DNA of 64,000 nucleotides from NCBI RefSeq assembly GCF_002934065.1, contig NZ_CP018049.1, forward strand, positions 4,152,501-4,216,500, given 5' to 3'. Each line of letters opens with the position of its first letter. The first letter of the stretch is position 1. Positions 35,348 to 43,442 of this stretch are shown one piece after another. Made by a program: the position numbers and the translations under genes. The stretch is from Pseudomonas orientalis. Lineage in GTDB: Bacteria > Pseudomonadota > Gammaproteobacteria > Pseudomonadales > Pseudomonadaceae. The notes beneath the pieces were generated by a model. The model saw nothing but the letters and a program-made list of their open reading frames with translations. It was not told the DNA's origin and made no database searches.

Positions 35348-36136
35348 TTAGAAGCCTAAACTGGACAGCAAATCGTCTACGTCATCTTGACCGGATACGA
35401 CGTCTTCACGTTTATCGGCATGAATCTGCGGACCTTCACCCTTGGCGAGATGTTTTTGTGGATCTTTTTCCGAGAGGATCGCTTCGCGGTCATGTTCGAT
35501 GCCGGCAAAACGGTCGACCTGGCCGGCCATGAGCACCAGTTTGAGCAGGTTGCTTTCCACTTCGGTGACCAGTTGGGTCACCCGCTTGATCACCTGGCCT
35601 GTGAGGTCCTGGTAATCCTGGGCCAGCAGAATATCGTTGAGGTTGCTGGCCACCGTGCGGTTTTCCTGTTCGCTGCGCGACAGAAAACCGTCGACGCGAC
35701 GGGCCAGCTCACGAAACTCTTCAGCCCCCACTTCGCGGCGCATGAAGCGGCCCCAATCCAGGCTCAAGGCCTGGGCTTCGCTGGCCATGCCGTTGACCAG
35801 GGGCGTGGCGTTTTCCACCAGGTCCATGGTGCGGTTGGCCGCCGCCTCGGTCAGCCTGACCACATAGGACAGGCGTTCAGTGGCATCGGTGATCTGCGAA
35901 ATTTCTTCGGCCTGGGGCATGCGCGGGTCAATCTGGAAATTGACGATCGCACTGTGCAGCTCGCGTGTGAGCTTGCCCACCTCCTGGTACAGGCCGCGGT
36001 CACGGGTCTGGTTAAGCTCATGGATCAACTGCACCGCGTCGGCGAACTGGCCTTTTTCCAGGCTGTCGACCAACTGGTGAGCATGCTTTTTCAGGGTCGA
36101 CTCAAAGTCGCCCTGTGACGTTTCGTTATGCTCCAT
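35348..36136 (-). CDS. cheZ: CheY-P phosphatase CheZ
   Basis: A 262-residue helical phosphatase that ends the CheY-P signal. The long hairpin helices carry the catalytic glutamine in LLAQDYQDLTGQVIKRVTQL. The C-terminal DVDDLLSSLGF is the CheY-binding tail. It lies 18 bases after cheY and 11 before cheA in the same operon. Confidence 0.96.
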   Translation of the reverse strand: MEHNETSQGDFESTLKKHAHQLVDSLEKGQFADAVQLIHELNQTRDRGLYQEVGKLTRELHSAIVNFQIDPRMPQAEEISQITDATERLSYVVRLTEAAANRTMDLVENATPLVNGMASEAQALSLDWGRFMRREVGAEEFRELARRVDGFLSRSEQENRTVASNLNDILLAQDYQDLTGQVIKRVTQLVTEVESNLLKLVLMAGQVDRFAGIEHDREAILSEKDPQKHLAKGEGPQIHADKREDVVSGQDDVDDLLSSLGF

Positions 36137-36154
36137 AGCTCCCCCGCGATGGCA

Positions 36155-36529
36155 TTAGCCGTGGATGCGTTCGAAGATTTTTTCGATCTTCTCTTTCAAG
36201 GCCAACGCTGTGAATGGCTTGACCACGTAACCGTTGACCCCGGCCTGGGCGGCTTCGATGATCTGTTCACGCTTGGCTTCGGCGGTCACCATCAACACGG
36301 GCAGGCTGCGCAGCTTTTCATCGGCGCGCACATGGCGCAGCAAGTCGATGCCGGTCATGCCCGGCATGTTCCAGTCGGTTACCAGAAAGTCGATGCTGCC
36401 GCTGTTGAGGATCGGAATCGCCGTAATGCCGTCATCCGCCTCGACCGTGTTAGTGAACCCAAGGTCACGCAACAGGTTTTTTATGATCCGCCGCATCGTT
36501 GAGAAGTCATCAACGATGAGGATTTTCAT
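36155..36529 (-). CDS. cheY: Chemotaxis response regulator CheY
   Basis: A single receiver domain of 124 residues that, when phosphorylated, binds FliM and reverses the motor. It shows ILIVDDFSTMRRIIK, the phospho-acceptor aspartate 52 in VTDWNMPGMTG, the conserved threonine in LMVTAEAKRE and the lysine in YVVKPFTA. The ATG at 36527-36529 gives the usual family N-terminus; a TTG further upstream is less likely although GGAGG overlaps it. The 167 bases between fliA and this start contain a small hairpin (36677-36692), but I found no convincing promoter consensus. Confidence 0.96.
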   Translation of the reverse strand: MKILIVDDFSTMRRIIKNLLRDLGFTNTVEADDGITAIPILNSGSIDFLVTDWNMPGMTGIDLLRHVRADEKLRSLPVLMVTAEAKREQIIEAAQAGVNGYVVKPFTALALKEKIEKIFERIHG

Positions 36530-36696
36530 GTTCTTGTCCAATTCGACCTCCAAGCAGTCTTAAACGCGCCCAGCACCTGGACACGCCACTTCAATCAACA
36601 GGCGTTACACAAAAAGGACTGCCCAGGGCACCACGGAGCGAATCCGCAAAGGCCGAAACCTTCGCGGTAGCGTCTGCAGTGTCCCCACACTGCCTG

Positions 36697-37437
36697 TCAG
36701 CGCGCGCGCCACTCTCCCAACCGCCCCCGCAAGCGGGCCGCGCACTGGCTATGCAACTGGCTGACACGCGATTCGCTGACCCCCAGGACCTCACCGATTT
36801 CCTTGAGGTTCAGCTCTTCGTCGTAGTACAGCGCCAACACCAGGCGCTCGCGCTCCGGCAAATTGGCAATGGCCTCCGCCAACGCGCCCTGGAAACGTTC
36901 ATCTTCCAGATCGCGCGACGGCTCCATATGCGCGCTCGCGCCGTCCTCGTGCAGCCCTTCGTGTTCGCCGTCCTGCAACAGGTCGTCGAAACTGAACAGG
37001 CGGCTGCCCAAGGTATCGTTCAAAATCCCGTAATAATCGTCGAGACTCAATTGGAGTTCGGCCGCAACTTCATGATCTTTAGCGTCACGACCAGTTTTTG
37101 CTTCAATTGCGCGAATTGCGTCACTGACCATGCGCGTATTGCGGTGTACCGAACGTGGCGCCCAGTCTCCTTTGCGCACCTCGTCGAGCATCGCGCCACG
37201 GATACGGATACCCGCGTACGTCTCGAAACTGGCGCCCTTGCTCGCGTCATATTTGGTCGACACTTCGAGCAGGCCGATCATGCCGGCCTGGATCAAGTCT
37301 TCGACCTGGACGCTCGCGGGCAGGCGTGCCAACAGGTGGTAAGCAATGCGCTTGACCAATGGCGCATAGCGCTCGATCAACTCGCCCTGGCTGTCACGGG
37401 CGGATTTCTTGTAGGCGTTGTAGCCGTTCGCTGTCAT
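36697..37437 (-). CDS. fliA: Flagellar sigma factor FliA (sigma-28)
   Basis: A 246-residue sigma-28 factor for late flagellar and chemotaxis promoters, normally held by FlgM. Region 2 (LVKRIAYHLLARLPASVQVE, DLIQAGMIGLLEVSTKYD, FETYAGIRIRGAMLDEVRKG), region 3 and the region 4 helix-turn-helix (LPERERLVLALYYDEELNLK, EIGEVLGVSESRVSQLHSQ) are all present. The ATG overlaps the fleN stop (37434-37437), so it is translationally coupled in the flhA-flhF-fleN-fliA operon. Confidence 0.97.
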   Translation of the reverse strand: MTANGYNAYKKSARDSQGELIERYAPLVKRIAYHLLARLPASVQVEDLIQAGMIGLLEVSTKYDASKGASFETYAGIRIRGAMLDEVRKGDWAPRSVHRNTRMVSDAIRAIEAKTGRDAKDHEVAAELQLSLDDYYGILNDTLGSRLFSFDDLLQDGEHEGLHEDGASAHMEPSRDLEDERFQGALAEAIANLPERERLVLALYYDEELNLKEIGEVLGVSESRVSQLHSQCAARLRGRLGEWRAR

Positions 37438-38267
37438 AGCACCGGTCCTGCGCTCGTCTGATGCACCAATCGTTCAACGAAAAACTCCAGATGCCCCCGC
37501 GGGTTGGCGGGCAGCGGCCAGGTATCGACCTTCTGGGCAATGGCCTTGAACGCCAGTGCGCACTTCGAACGAGGGAACGCTTCGTAGACCGCACGCTGCT
37601 TTTGCACGGCCTTGCGCACACACTCGTCATAGGGAACGGCGCCGACGTATTGTAAAGCCACATCGAGGAAACGATCCGTGACCTTGGTCAACTTGGCGAA
37701 CAGGTTGCGTCCTTCCTGGGGGCTCTGGGCCATGTTGGCCAGCACGCGGAAGCGGTTCATGCCGTAGTCACGGTTAAGCAGTTTGATCAGGGCGTAGGCG
37801 TCGGTGATCGAGGTGGGCTCGTCGCACACCACCAGCAACACTTCCTGAGCTGCGCGCACAAAGCTGACCACCGACTCGCCGATCCCGGCGGCGGTGTCGA
37901 TCACCAGCACGTCGAGGTTGTCGCCGATATCGCTGAAGGCCTGGATCAGGCCGGCATGCTGCGCCGGGCTCAGGTGCACCATGCTCTGGGTGCCCGAGGC
38001 GGCCGGCACGATGCGGATACCACCGGGGCCCTGCAGCAGCACATCGCGCAGCTCACAGCGGCCTTCGATCACATCGGCCAGCGTGTGTTTGGGTGTCAGC
38101 CCCAGCAGAACGTCCACGTTCGCCAGGCCCAGGTCAGCATCCAGCAGCATGACGCGACGGCCAAGCTCTGCCAGGGCCAGGGACAAATTCACTGACACGT
38201 TAGTTTTGCCGACGCCACCTTTGCCGCCGGTCACCGCGATCACCTGTACGGGATGCATGCTGCCCAT
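37434..38267 (-). CDS. fleN: Flagellar number regulator FleN (FlhG)
   Basis: A MinD-like ATPase of 277 residues that limits polar flagella to the correct number by antagonising FleQ and also affects FlhF. It has VIAVTGGKGGVGKTNVSVNL (deviant Walker A), MLLDADLGLANVDVLLGL and VLVIDTAAGIGES. A C-terminal amphipathic part is RGHLEFFVERLVHQ. It lies between flhF and fliA in the usual Pseudomonas order. Confidence 0.96.
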   Translation of the reverse strand: MGSMHPVQVIAVTGGKGGVGKTNVSVNLSLALAELGRRVMLLDADLGLANVDVLLGLTPKHTLADVIEGRCELRDVLLQGPGGIRIVPAASGTQSMVHLSPAQHAGLIQAFSDIGDNLDVLVIDTAAGIGESVVSFVRAAQEVLLVVCDEPTSITDAYALIKLLNRDYGMNRFRVLANMAQSPQEGRNLFAKLTKVTDRFLDVALQYVGAVPYDECVRKAVQKQRAVYEAFPRSKCALAFKAIAQKVDTWPLPANPRGHLEFFVERLVHQTSAGPVL

Positions 38268-38372
38268 TTTATTTCTTTACCTTGTCTTGCTTAGACGCAG
38301 GCTACATGGCTTGGCCGCGTGTATCGCTTGCAGGCCATCGATGTAGGTACATTTCACGGTGTTCATCCTGCC

Positions 38373-39689
38373 TCATCCCACCCGCTTTGCCGGGTTGTGA
38401 TAAAGGTCGGCGAACATATCGGCCATCGCTTCCTCGCTAGGCTCGTCTTGCATTTGCACGCTGACAGCACGGCTGACCAACTGATGACGGCGCGGCAGAT
38501 GCAAATCATCCGGAATCCGCGGCCCGTCGGTCAGGTAGGCGACCGGTAGTTCATGACTGATTGCCAGGCTCAATACTTCGCCCAGGCTGGCGGTTTCATC
38601 CAGTTTGGTCAGGATACAACCGGCCAGGCCGCAGCGTTTATAGCTGTGGTAGGCAGCGGTAAGAACCTGTTTCTGGCTGGTGGTTGCAAGCACCAGGTAA
38701 TTTTTTGACTTGATGCCACGCCCGGCCAGGCTTTCGAGCTGCATGCGCAGGGCCGGATCGCTGGCTTGCAGGCCGGCCGTATCGATCAACACCACGCGCT
38801 TGCGCAGCAACGGGTCGAGGGCATTGGCCAGGGACTGGCCCGGGTCGACGTGGGTCACCGGCACATTGAGGATGCGGCCCAGGGTTTTGAGCTGTTCCTG
38901 GGCGCCGATGCGATAGCTGTCCATGCTCACCAGCGCGATGTTCTGCGCGCCGTACTTGAGCACATACCGGGCGGCCAGCTTGGCCAGGGTGGTGGTCTTG
39001 CCCATGCCGGCAGGGCCGACCATGGCGATCACACCGCCCTCTTCCAGGGGTTCGATTTCCGGCGTGGCGATCATGCGCGCCAGGTGCGCCAGCAGCATGC
39101 GCCAGGCCTGGCGCGGCTCTTCGACTTCGGCGGTCAGCGCCAGCAGATCACGGGACAACGGGCCGGACAGGCCGATGCGTTGCAGGCGACGCCACAGGTT
39201 GGCCTGCTGCGGCTTGCTGCCCTGCAGTTGCGTCCACGCTAAAGAGCCAAGCTGCACTTCGAGCAGCTCGCGCAAGCCATTGAGTTCAAAGCGCATCGAA
39301 TCGAACACGCGCTGATCGACCGCAGCGACCGGGGCTGGCGCGGCGGGACGGGGCGGTTCGACAAACGTGGGTTCCACCAGCGGCTCGGCGGCGGTCAGCG
39401 GCAGGCCGGCGAACAACTGGCGATTGGTGGTGGCGTCGCTGTCGCCGCGCATGCTCAGTTCGGCCTGGGCCGAGACGATGCGCGAAGCGGTCTTGCGCAG
39501 CTCGTCTTCAAGCTCCATGTTCGGCACGCGTGGCGCCAGGGCCTGGGGGGTGTAATCCAGGGCAGCCGTCAGCTCGACACCGCCGGCAATACGACGGTTA
39601 CCGATAATCGCGGCATCGGCGCCCAGCTCATCGCGGACCAACTTCATGGCCTGACGCATATCGGCGGCGAAAAAACGCTTCACTTGCAT
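38373..39689 (-). CDS. flhF: SRP-type GTPase FlhF, flagellar placement
   Basis: A 438-residue GTPase that marks the pole for flagellar assembly. The basic N-terminal region begins MQVKRFFAADMRQAMKLVRD. A variable Pro/Ala-rich stretch follows. The NG domain has AMVGPAGMGKTTTLAKLAAR (P-loop), ALVSMDSYRIGAQEQLK, VVLIDTAGLQASD and ILTKLDETASLG. It lies 12 bases after flhA and 105 bases before fleN. Confidence 0.97.
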   Translation of the reverse strand: MQVKRFFAADMRQAMKLVRDELGADAAIIGNRRIAGGVELTAALDYTPQALAPRVPNMELEDELRKTASRIVSAQAELSMRGDSDATTNRQLFAGLPLTAAEPLVEPTFVEPPRPAAPAPVAAVDQRVFDSMRFELNGLRELLEVQLGSLAWTQLQGSKPQQANLWRRLQRIGLSGPLSRDLLALTAEVEEPRQAWRMLLAHLARMIATPEIEPLEEGGVIAMVGPAGMGKTTTLAKLAARYVLKYGAQNIALVSMDSYRIGAQEQLKTLGRILNVPVTHVDPGQSLANALDPLLRKRVVLIDTAGLQASDPALRMQLESLAGRGIKSKNYLVLATTSQKQVLTAAYHSYKRCGLAGCILTKLDETASLGEVLSLAISHELPVAYLTDGPRIPDDLHLPRRHQLVSRAVSVQMQDEPSEEAMADMFADLYHNPAKRVG

Positions 39690-39701
39690 AACCCACTACC
39701 C

Positions 39702-41834
39702 TCAGCCGTTGGGCCCTACTGTCGCGACGATAGTCACTTGCTTATTGTCAGGAATTTCCTGGTAAGCCAACACGTGCAAATTCGGTACTGCCAGGCGCCC
39801 GAAGCGCGACAACATCGCGCGAACCGGACCGGCCACCAGCAGAATCACCGGCTGGCCCTGCATTTCCTGACGCTGTGCGGCTTCGATCAACGAACGCTGC
39901 AGCTTTTCAGCCATGCTTGGCTCCAGCAAAACCCCTTCTTCCTGGCCTTGCCCTGCCTTCTGAATACTATTGAGCAATATCTGTTCCAACCTTGGCTCCA
40001 AGGTGATAACAGGCAGCTCAGACTCAACGCCTACAATGCTTTGCACGATTGCGCGGGACAAACCGACGCGCACCGAGGCCACCAACGCGGCAGTATCTTG
40101 ACTCTTGGCGGCGTTGTTGGCGATGGCCTCGGCAATGCTGCGAATGTCCCGCACCGGCACTTGTTCGGCGAGCAAAGCCTGCAGCACCTTGAGCAACTGC
40201 GACAGCGACAGCACGCCCGGCACCAGCTCTTCGGCCAGTTTTGGCGAGGCCTTGGCCAGCAAGCCCATCAATTGCTGGACTTCCTCGTGGCCGATCAGCT
40301 CGTGGGAGTGCTTGTAAAGAATCTGGTTGAGGTGGGTGGCGACCACGGTGCTGGCGTCGACCACGGTGTAACCCAGGGACTGTGCCTGGCTGCGCTGGCT
40401 GACTTCGATCCACACCGCTTCCAGGCCGAAAGCCGGATCTTTGGCGGTAATGCCGTTGAGCGTACCGAACACCTGGCCTGGGTTGATCGCAAGCTCCCGG
40501 TCCGGGTAGATCTCGGCTTCGGCCAGGATCACGCCCATCAAGGTCAGGCGATAGGCGCTGGGGGCCAGGTCGAGGTTGTCGCGGATATGCACGGTGGGCA
40601 TCAAAAAGCCCAGGTCCTGGGACAGCTTCTTGCGCACGCCCTTGATCCGCGCCAGCAACTGGCCACCCTGGTTGCGGTCCACCAGCGGAATCAGGCGGTA
40701 GCCGACTTCCAGGCCGATCATGTCGATCGGGGTCACGTCGTCCCAACCCAGCTCCTTGGTTTCCTGGGCGCGGGCCGGGGATGGCAGCAGTTCCTGCTGG
40801 CGCGCGATTTCCTGCTGGGCCTGGACCTTGACTGCATTCTGCTTTTTCCAGAACAGGTAGGCTGCGCCGCCGGCCAGGGCCGCCATGCTCAGGAACGAGA
40901 AGTGGGGCATGCCCGGCACGATGCCCATGACGGCCATGATACCGGCAGCCACGGCCAGCGCCTTGGGCGAGGCGAACATCTGGCGGCTGATCTGCTTGCC
41001 CATGTCTTCGGAGCCCGAGGCACGGGTCACCATGATCGCTGCGGCTGTGGATAACAACAGTGATGGCAATTGCGCCACTAAACCGTCACCGATGGTCAGC
41101 AAAGCGTATACCTTGCCCGCATCGCCAAAGGTCATGCCGTGCTGGAAGATACCCACGGCCATGCCGCCGATCAGGTTGATGAACAGGATCAACAGACCGG
41201 CGATGGCGTCGCCGCGCACAAACTTGCTGGCACCGTCCATGGAGCCGTAGAACTCGGCCTCCTGGGCGACTTCGGCCCGGCGCGACTTGGCCTGGTTCTG
41301 GTCGATCAGGCCGGCATTGAGGTCGGCGTCGATGGCCATTTGTTTGCCAGGCATGGCATCGAGGGTAAACCGCGCACTCACCTCGGAAATCCGCCCGGCG
41401 CCCTTGGTCACCACCACGAAGTTGATGATCATCAGGATCGCGAACACTACGATACCGACCACGTAGTTACCGCCGATCACCACCTCACCGAAGGCCTGGA
41501 TCACCTTACCGGCGGCGGCGTGGCCGTCCTGGCCGTGGAGCATTACCACACGGGTGGACGCCACGTTCAGCGCCAGGCGCAGCAGGGTCGCCACCAGCAG
41601 AATGGTGGGGAATACCGCAAAATCCAGCGGCCGCAGGGCGTACACACAGACCAGCAGCACCACCACCGACAGGGCGATGTTGAAGGTGAAGAACACATCG
41701 AGCAGGAATGGCGGCATCGGCAACATCATCATTGCCAGCATCACCAGCAACAACAACGGTACACCCAGATTGCCCCGCGACAGGTCAGTCAGGGTGCCAC
41801 GGGCCGTACTGAGCATTTGAGAGCGATCTACCAC
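39702..41834 (-). CDS. flhA: Flagellar export gate protein FlhA
   Basis: The large export-gate component of the flagellar type III system, 710 residues. The N-terminal half has about eight membrane helices (VPLLLLVMLAMMMLP, FTFNIALSVVVLLVCVYAL), the FHIPEP-type cytoplasmic loop ARFTLDAMPGKQMAIDADLN, and a C-terminal cytosolic domain (GWDDVTPIDMIGLEVGYRL onward) that docks substrate-chaperone complexes. I chose a GTG at 41832-41834 (VVDRSQMLSTARG) because GAGGA stands six bases before it. The frame continues to 42035, but that part overlaps the sigma-54 promoter candidate. Confidence 0.96.
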   Translation of the reverse strand: MVDRSQMLSTARGTLTDLSRGNLGVPLLLLVMLAMMMLPMPPFLLDVFFTFNIALSVVVLLVCVYALRPLDFAVFPTILLVATLLRLALNVASTRVVMLHGQDGHAAAGKVIQAFGEVVIGGNYVVGIVVFAILMIINFVVVTKGAGRISEVSARFTLDAMPGKQMAIDADLNAGLIDQNQAKSRRAEVAQEAEFYGSMDGASKFVRGDAIAGLLILFINLIGGMAVGIFQHGMTFGDAGKVYALLTIGDGLVAQLPSLLLSTAAAIMVTRASGSEDMGKQISRQMFASPKALAVAAGIMAVMGIVPGMPHFSFLSMAALAGGAAYLFWKKQNAVKVQAQQEIARQQELLPSPARAQETKELGWDDVTPIDMIGLEVGYRLIPLVDRNQGGQLLARIKGVRKKLSQDLGFLMPTVHIRDNLDLAPSAYRLTLMGVILAEAEIYPDRELAINPGQVFGTLNGITAKDPAFGLEAVWIEVSQRSQAQSLGYTVVDASTVVATHLNQILYKHSHELIGHEEVQQLMGLLAKASPKLAEELVPGVLSLSQLLKVLQALLAEQVPVRDIRSIAEAIANNAAKSQDTAALVASVRVGLSRAIVQSIVGVESELPVITLEPRLEQILLNSIQKAGQGQEEGVLLEPSMAEKLQRSLIEAAQRQEMQGQPVILLVAGPVRAMLSRFGRLAVPNLHVLAYQEIPDNKQVTIVATVGPNG

Positions 41835-41895
41835 CGGTATTCCTCGTGTCCTTGAAGCAAAGTTTTGACGCTGGGAGGCGTCCTGGAAGCGGTAT

Positions 41896-41911
41896 TGCAA
41901 GAAGCCTTCCA
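41896..41911 (-). promoter_or_regulatory. Candidate sigma-54 promoter of flhA
   Basis: The minus strand reads TGGAAG-GCTTC-TTGCA. The invariant GG and GC dinucleotides have the correct spacing, and the -12 half is perfect, while the -24 half departs from TGGCAC. It lies 62 bases before the flhA start, compatible with FleQ-dependent transcription. Confidence 0.6.
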
Positions 41912-41972
41912 ACTTTGCTTTCGGGCCCTGACAACCTGCCAAGCGCCCCAGGCCATCGGGCCTGAATCCATT

Positions 41973-42070
41973 CAAATGTGGGAGGGGGCTTGCCCCCGAT
42001 AGCGGGGTATCAGCTATGGATTTGTTGACTGACACACTGCGATCGGGGGCAAGCCCCCTCCCACATTTGG
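41973..42070. repeat. REPIN upstream of flhA
   Basis: Inverted AAATGTGGGAGGGGGCTTGC and GCAAGCCCCCTCCCACATTT bracket a middle of about 50 bases. It separates flhA from the DUF3077 gene. The 565-base space 41835-42399 holds the flhA promoter, this REPIN and the structured leader described below. Confidence 0.92.
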
Positions 42071-42239
42071 TTTTGTGTGCAGCCAGGTAATGCCAAGGAA
42101 ATTTCCGACAAGGATTTGGGGTTGCTCCTAGGAAACCCGCTCTCTAGTCTCCGTACACCGCTGCAAACGCAGCGGACGGGCGTCGCGGCCCGGTTTACCA
42201 ATGCGCAGAAGCACCATTGTCCGCTTTCAGTCAGCGATT

Positions 42240-42399
42240 TTTTGTCGTTTACTGTGCGGCCCTTATGGTGGCTGTGCGCGGGATACCTTCGGGTATGCCG
42301 GGTTCCTTGGTAACCGGTCCGCGAACCTGCGCACAGCTGCCACCCTCCATCGCATCGCGGCGATCAGTGGCAGCTCCACCTTTACCGAGGATATTCACA
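42240..42399 (+). promoter_or_regulatory. Highly structured leader of the DUF3077 gene
   Basis: An outer stem pairs GTGGCTGTGCGC (42268-42279) with GCGCACAG-CTG-CCAC (42329-42343, three bulged bases). Inside, ATACC-TTCG-GGTAT (42283-42296) is a UUCG tetraloop hairpin, and CCGGGTT with AACCGG (42298-42317) forms a second arm. The result is a multibranched RNA ending about 55 bases before the GTG start. I recall near-identical leaders before other small Pseudomonas genes of this kind, so it may be a dispersed regulatory RNA element. Confidence 0.65.
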
Positions 42400-42654
42400 G
42401 TGATCAAACCCACCCCAAATCCCCCCATCCGGCTGTTTACCGTAGCCGACGGCATCAGCAGCGAAGACCTGCTGGTCAACCTCAGCGAAACCCTCGCCTC
42501 GGCCAATGCGCTGAGCTGCGACCTGGCCTTTGACCTGGAAGGCTCGAAACGAGAGGAATTGCTTGGCGTCGCGCAGTTGATCGAACTGGCGCAGTTACTG
42601 GCTGATCGTTTGCACGGTGACGGCGGAATGTTGGGCACCGCAAACAGCGCATAA
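42400..42654 (+). CDS. Small DUF3077 protein
   Basis: A protein of 84 residues beginning at a GTG with GAGG nine bases upstream. The core RLFTVADGISSEDLLVNLSE, TLASANALSCDLAF and LIELAQLLADRLHGDG matches the DUF3077 family, small helical Pseudomonas proteins that occur in many copies per genome and have no known function. It is on the opposite strand to the surrounding flagellar genes, behind a strongly structured leader and just before another repeat. It is likely a recent insertion with its leader. Confidence 0.8.
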   Translation: MIKPTPNPPIRLFTVADGISSEDLLVNLSETLASANALSCDLAFDLEGSKREELLGVAQLIELAQLLADRLHGDGGMLGTANSA

Positions 42655-42656
42655 CG

Positions 42657-42789
42657 CGGTCCCCACGCTCTGCGTGGGAATGCCGCCTGGGACGCTCCGC
42701 GTCCCGCCATCCGCGCACGGCTCAAGCCCTGAGCACGTTGTGACGCAGAGCGTCACAGGATGCATTCCCACGCGGGAGCGCGGGAACGA
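42657..42789. repeat. Palindromic repeat of a third family
   Basis: CCCACGCTCTGCGTGGGAAT at the left and GCATTCCCACGCGGGAGCGC at the right are imperfect inverted arms. Between them lie GGGACGCTCCGCGTCCC and GTGACGCAGAGCGTCAC, each a hairpin by itself. It differs from both REPIN classes of this window and follows the DUF3077 stop within a few bases, so it may end that transcript. Confidence 0.75.
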
Positions 42790-42795
42790 TCAACG

Positions 42796-43020
42796 TCAGT
42801 TGAGACCCGGTTCACCTGGGTTGCACGGCTTGACGGGCAACGCATAGATCCCCACGGGTCGGTGGACCATTTGAAACTCCACGCGCTTACCAAACCACAG
42901 CGCAGTGCCGCGCCAATCTTTCCCATTGATAAACACGTCCTCTTCACAGCAGTCGGGTTTGATCAACCAATCGCCCCTGGTCCAAACGTAGTATCTGACA
43001 GTCCCCGTCGCCACCTTCAA
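42796..43020 (-). CDS. Divergent cold-shock-domain-like protein, 74 residues
   Basis: A short protein starting with TTG at 43018-43020, with GGGAGA about seven bases before it. TGTVRYYVWTRGDWLIKPD, EEDVFINGKDWRG and GKRVEFQMVHRPVGIYALPV align with the GTVKWF, KGFGFITPD, DVFVHFSAI and GQKVEFEV..GPKGPQA blocks of CspA-type proteins. The aromatic residues of RNP1 and RNP2 are mostly replaced (RGDWLI, VFING), so nucleic-acid binding may be altered. A palindrome 81 bases upstream is shared with the next gene and with the Ig-like gene. The reading is supported by ribosome site and alignment; function is unproven. Confidence 0.72.
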   Translation of the reverse strand: MKVATGTVRYYVWTRGDWLIKPDCCEEDVFINGKDWRGTALWFGKRVEFQMVHRPVGIYALPVKPCNPGEPGLN

Positions 43021-43100
43021 TACCGTTCTCCCTGCATCTCGTGTACTACATGCGCGCAGTCCTGATGTGTAAATGAAACCGTGTCAAACCCCGCGTGGCT

Positions 43101-43118
43101 ACTGTCAAAGTTGACAGG
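43101..43118 (-). promoter_or_regulatory. Palindromic operator candidate, copy 2
   Basis: CTGTCA-AAGT-TGACAG (43102-43117) precedes the 74-residue cold-shock-like gene by 81 bases. The surrounding 20 bases, including GGCTA before and GTAGA after, are the same as in copy 3. An A/T-rich hexamer (CATTTA on the minus strand) lies 26 bases downstream, as in the other two copies. Confidence 0.7.
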
Positions 43119-43162
43119 TAGACGTGGTTCGACGATGGGTGGTAGGCAGGCGATATGGCGGA

Positions 43163-43339
43163 TCATGCATCCGAGGGCTTTTCAGGCGTGCGCAAGGATC
43201 GCTGCCTGGGAGGCGCCTGTGGGGATTCAACGCTTTCAATGGCTGTCGACTGAACGGCAACCTCATTGCCATCGCGATCCAGAGCCTTGAAGCCAATGCC
43301 CTTGACCGCATCGCACCACCTGACCGTGCCCCTGTCCAT
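43163..43339 (-). CDS. Half-length cold-shock-domain-like protein, 58 residues
   Basis: The frame from the ATG at 43337-43339 to a TGA at 43163 encodes MDRGTVRWCDAVKGIGFKAL, then DRDGNEVAVQSTAIESV and a basic, proline-rich tail ending TPEKPSDA. GGGAGG stands seven bases before the ATG. The first 35 residues match the first three strands of a cold-shock domain (GTVKWF, KGFGFI, VFVHFSAI), with RNP1 as KGIGFK and RNP2 as VAVQS. The second half of the fold is missing and replaced by the tail. It is too short to be found by a 60-residue cut-off. A palindrome 72 bases upstream is shared with its neighbour. Confidence 0.7.
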   Translation of the reverse strand: MDRGTVRWCDAVKGIGFKALDRDGNEVAVQSTAIESVESPQAPPRQRSLRTPEKPSDA

Positions 43340-43410
43340 CACCGCCTCCCGAGCCGCGCATGGCTGCGTGGCTCATCGCTGTATCAAACAGTGAAGGCGG
43401 CGTATTGGCT

Positions 43411-43428
43411 ACTGTCAAAGTTGACAGG
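43411..43428 (-). promoter_or_regulatory. Palindromic operator candidate, copy 3
   Basis: CTGTCA-AAGT-TGACAG (43412-43427) stands 72 bases before the 58-residue cold-shock-like gene. It is identical over at least 23 bases to copy 2. Downstream on the minus strand TAGCCA, CAC and TTTGATACA occur at the same distances as the corresponding blocks of copies 1 and 2. Confidence 0.7.
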
Positions 43429-43442
43429 TAGAGCGCACACCT

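Noticed and set aside
36554..36696. FliA or sigma-54 promoter before cheY
   Set aside because: I searched both strands of the gap for TGGCAC-N5-TTGC and for TAAA/GCCGATAA boxes and found no acceptable match, only a 6-bp hairpin.
41835..42035. N-terminal extension of FlhA
   Set aside because: It would cover the sigma-54 promoter candidate and part of the REPIN, and gives a non-family sequence. The GTG at 41834 with GAGGA matches FlhA proteins.
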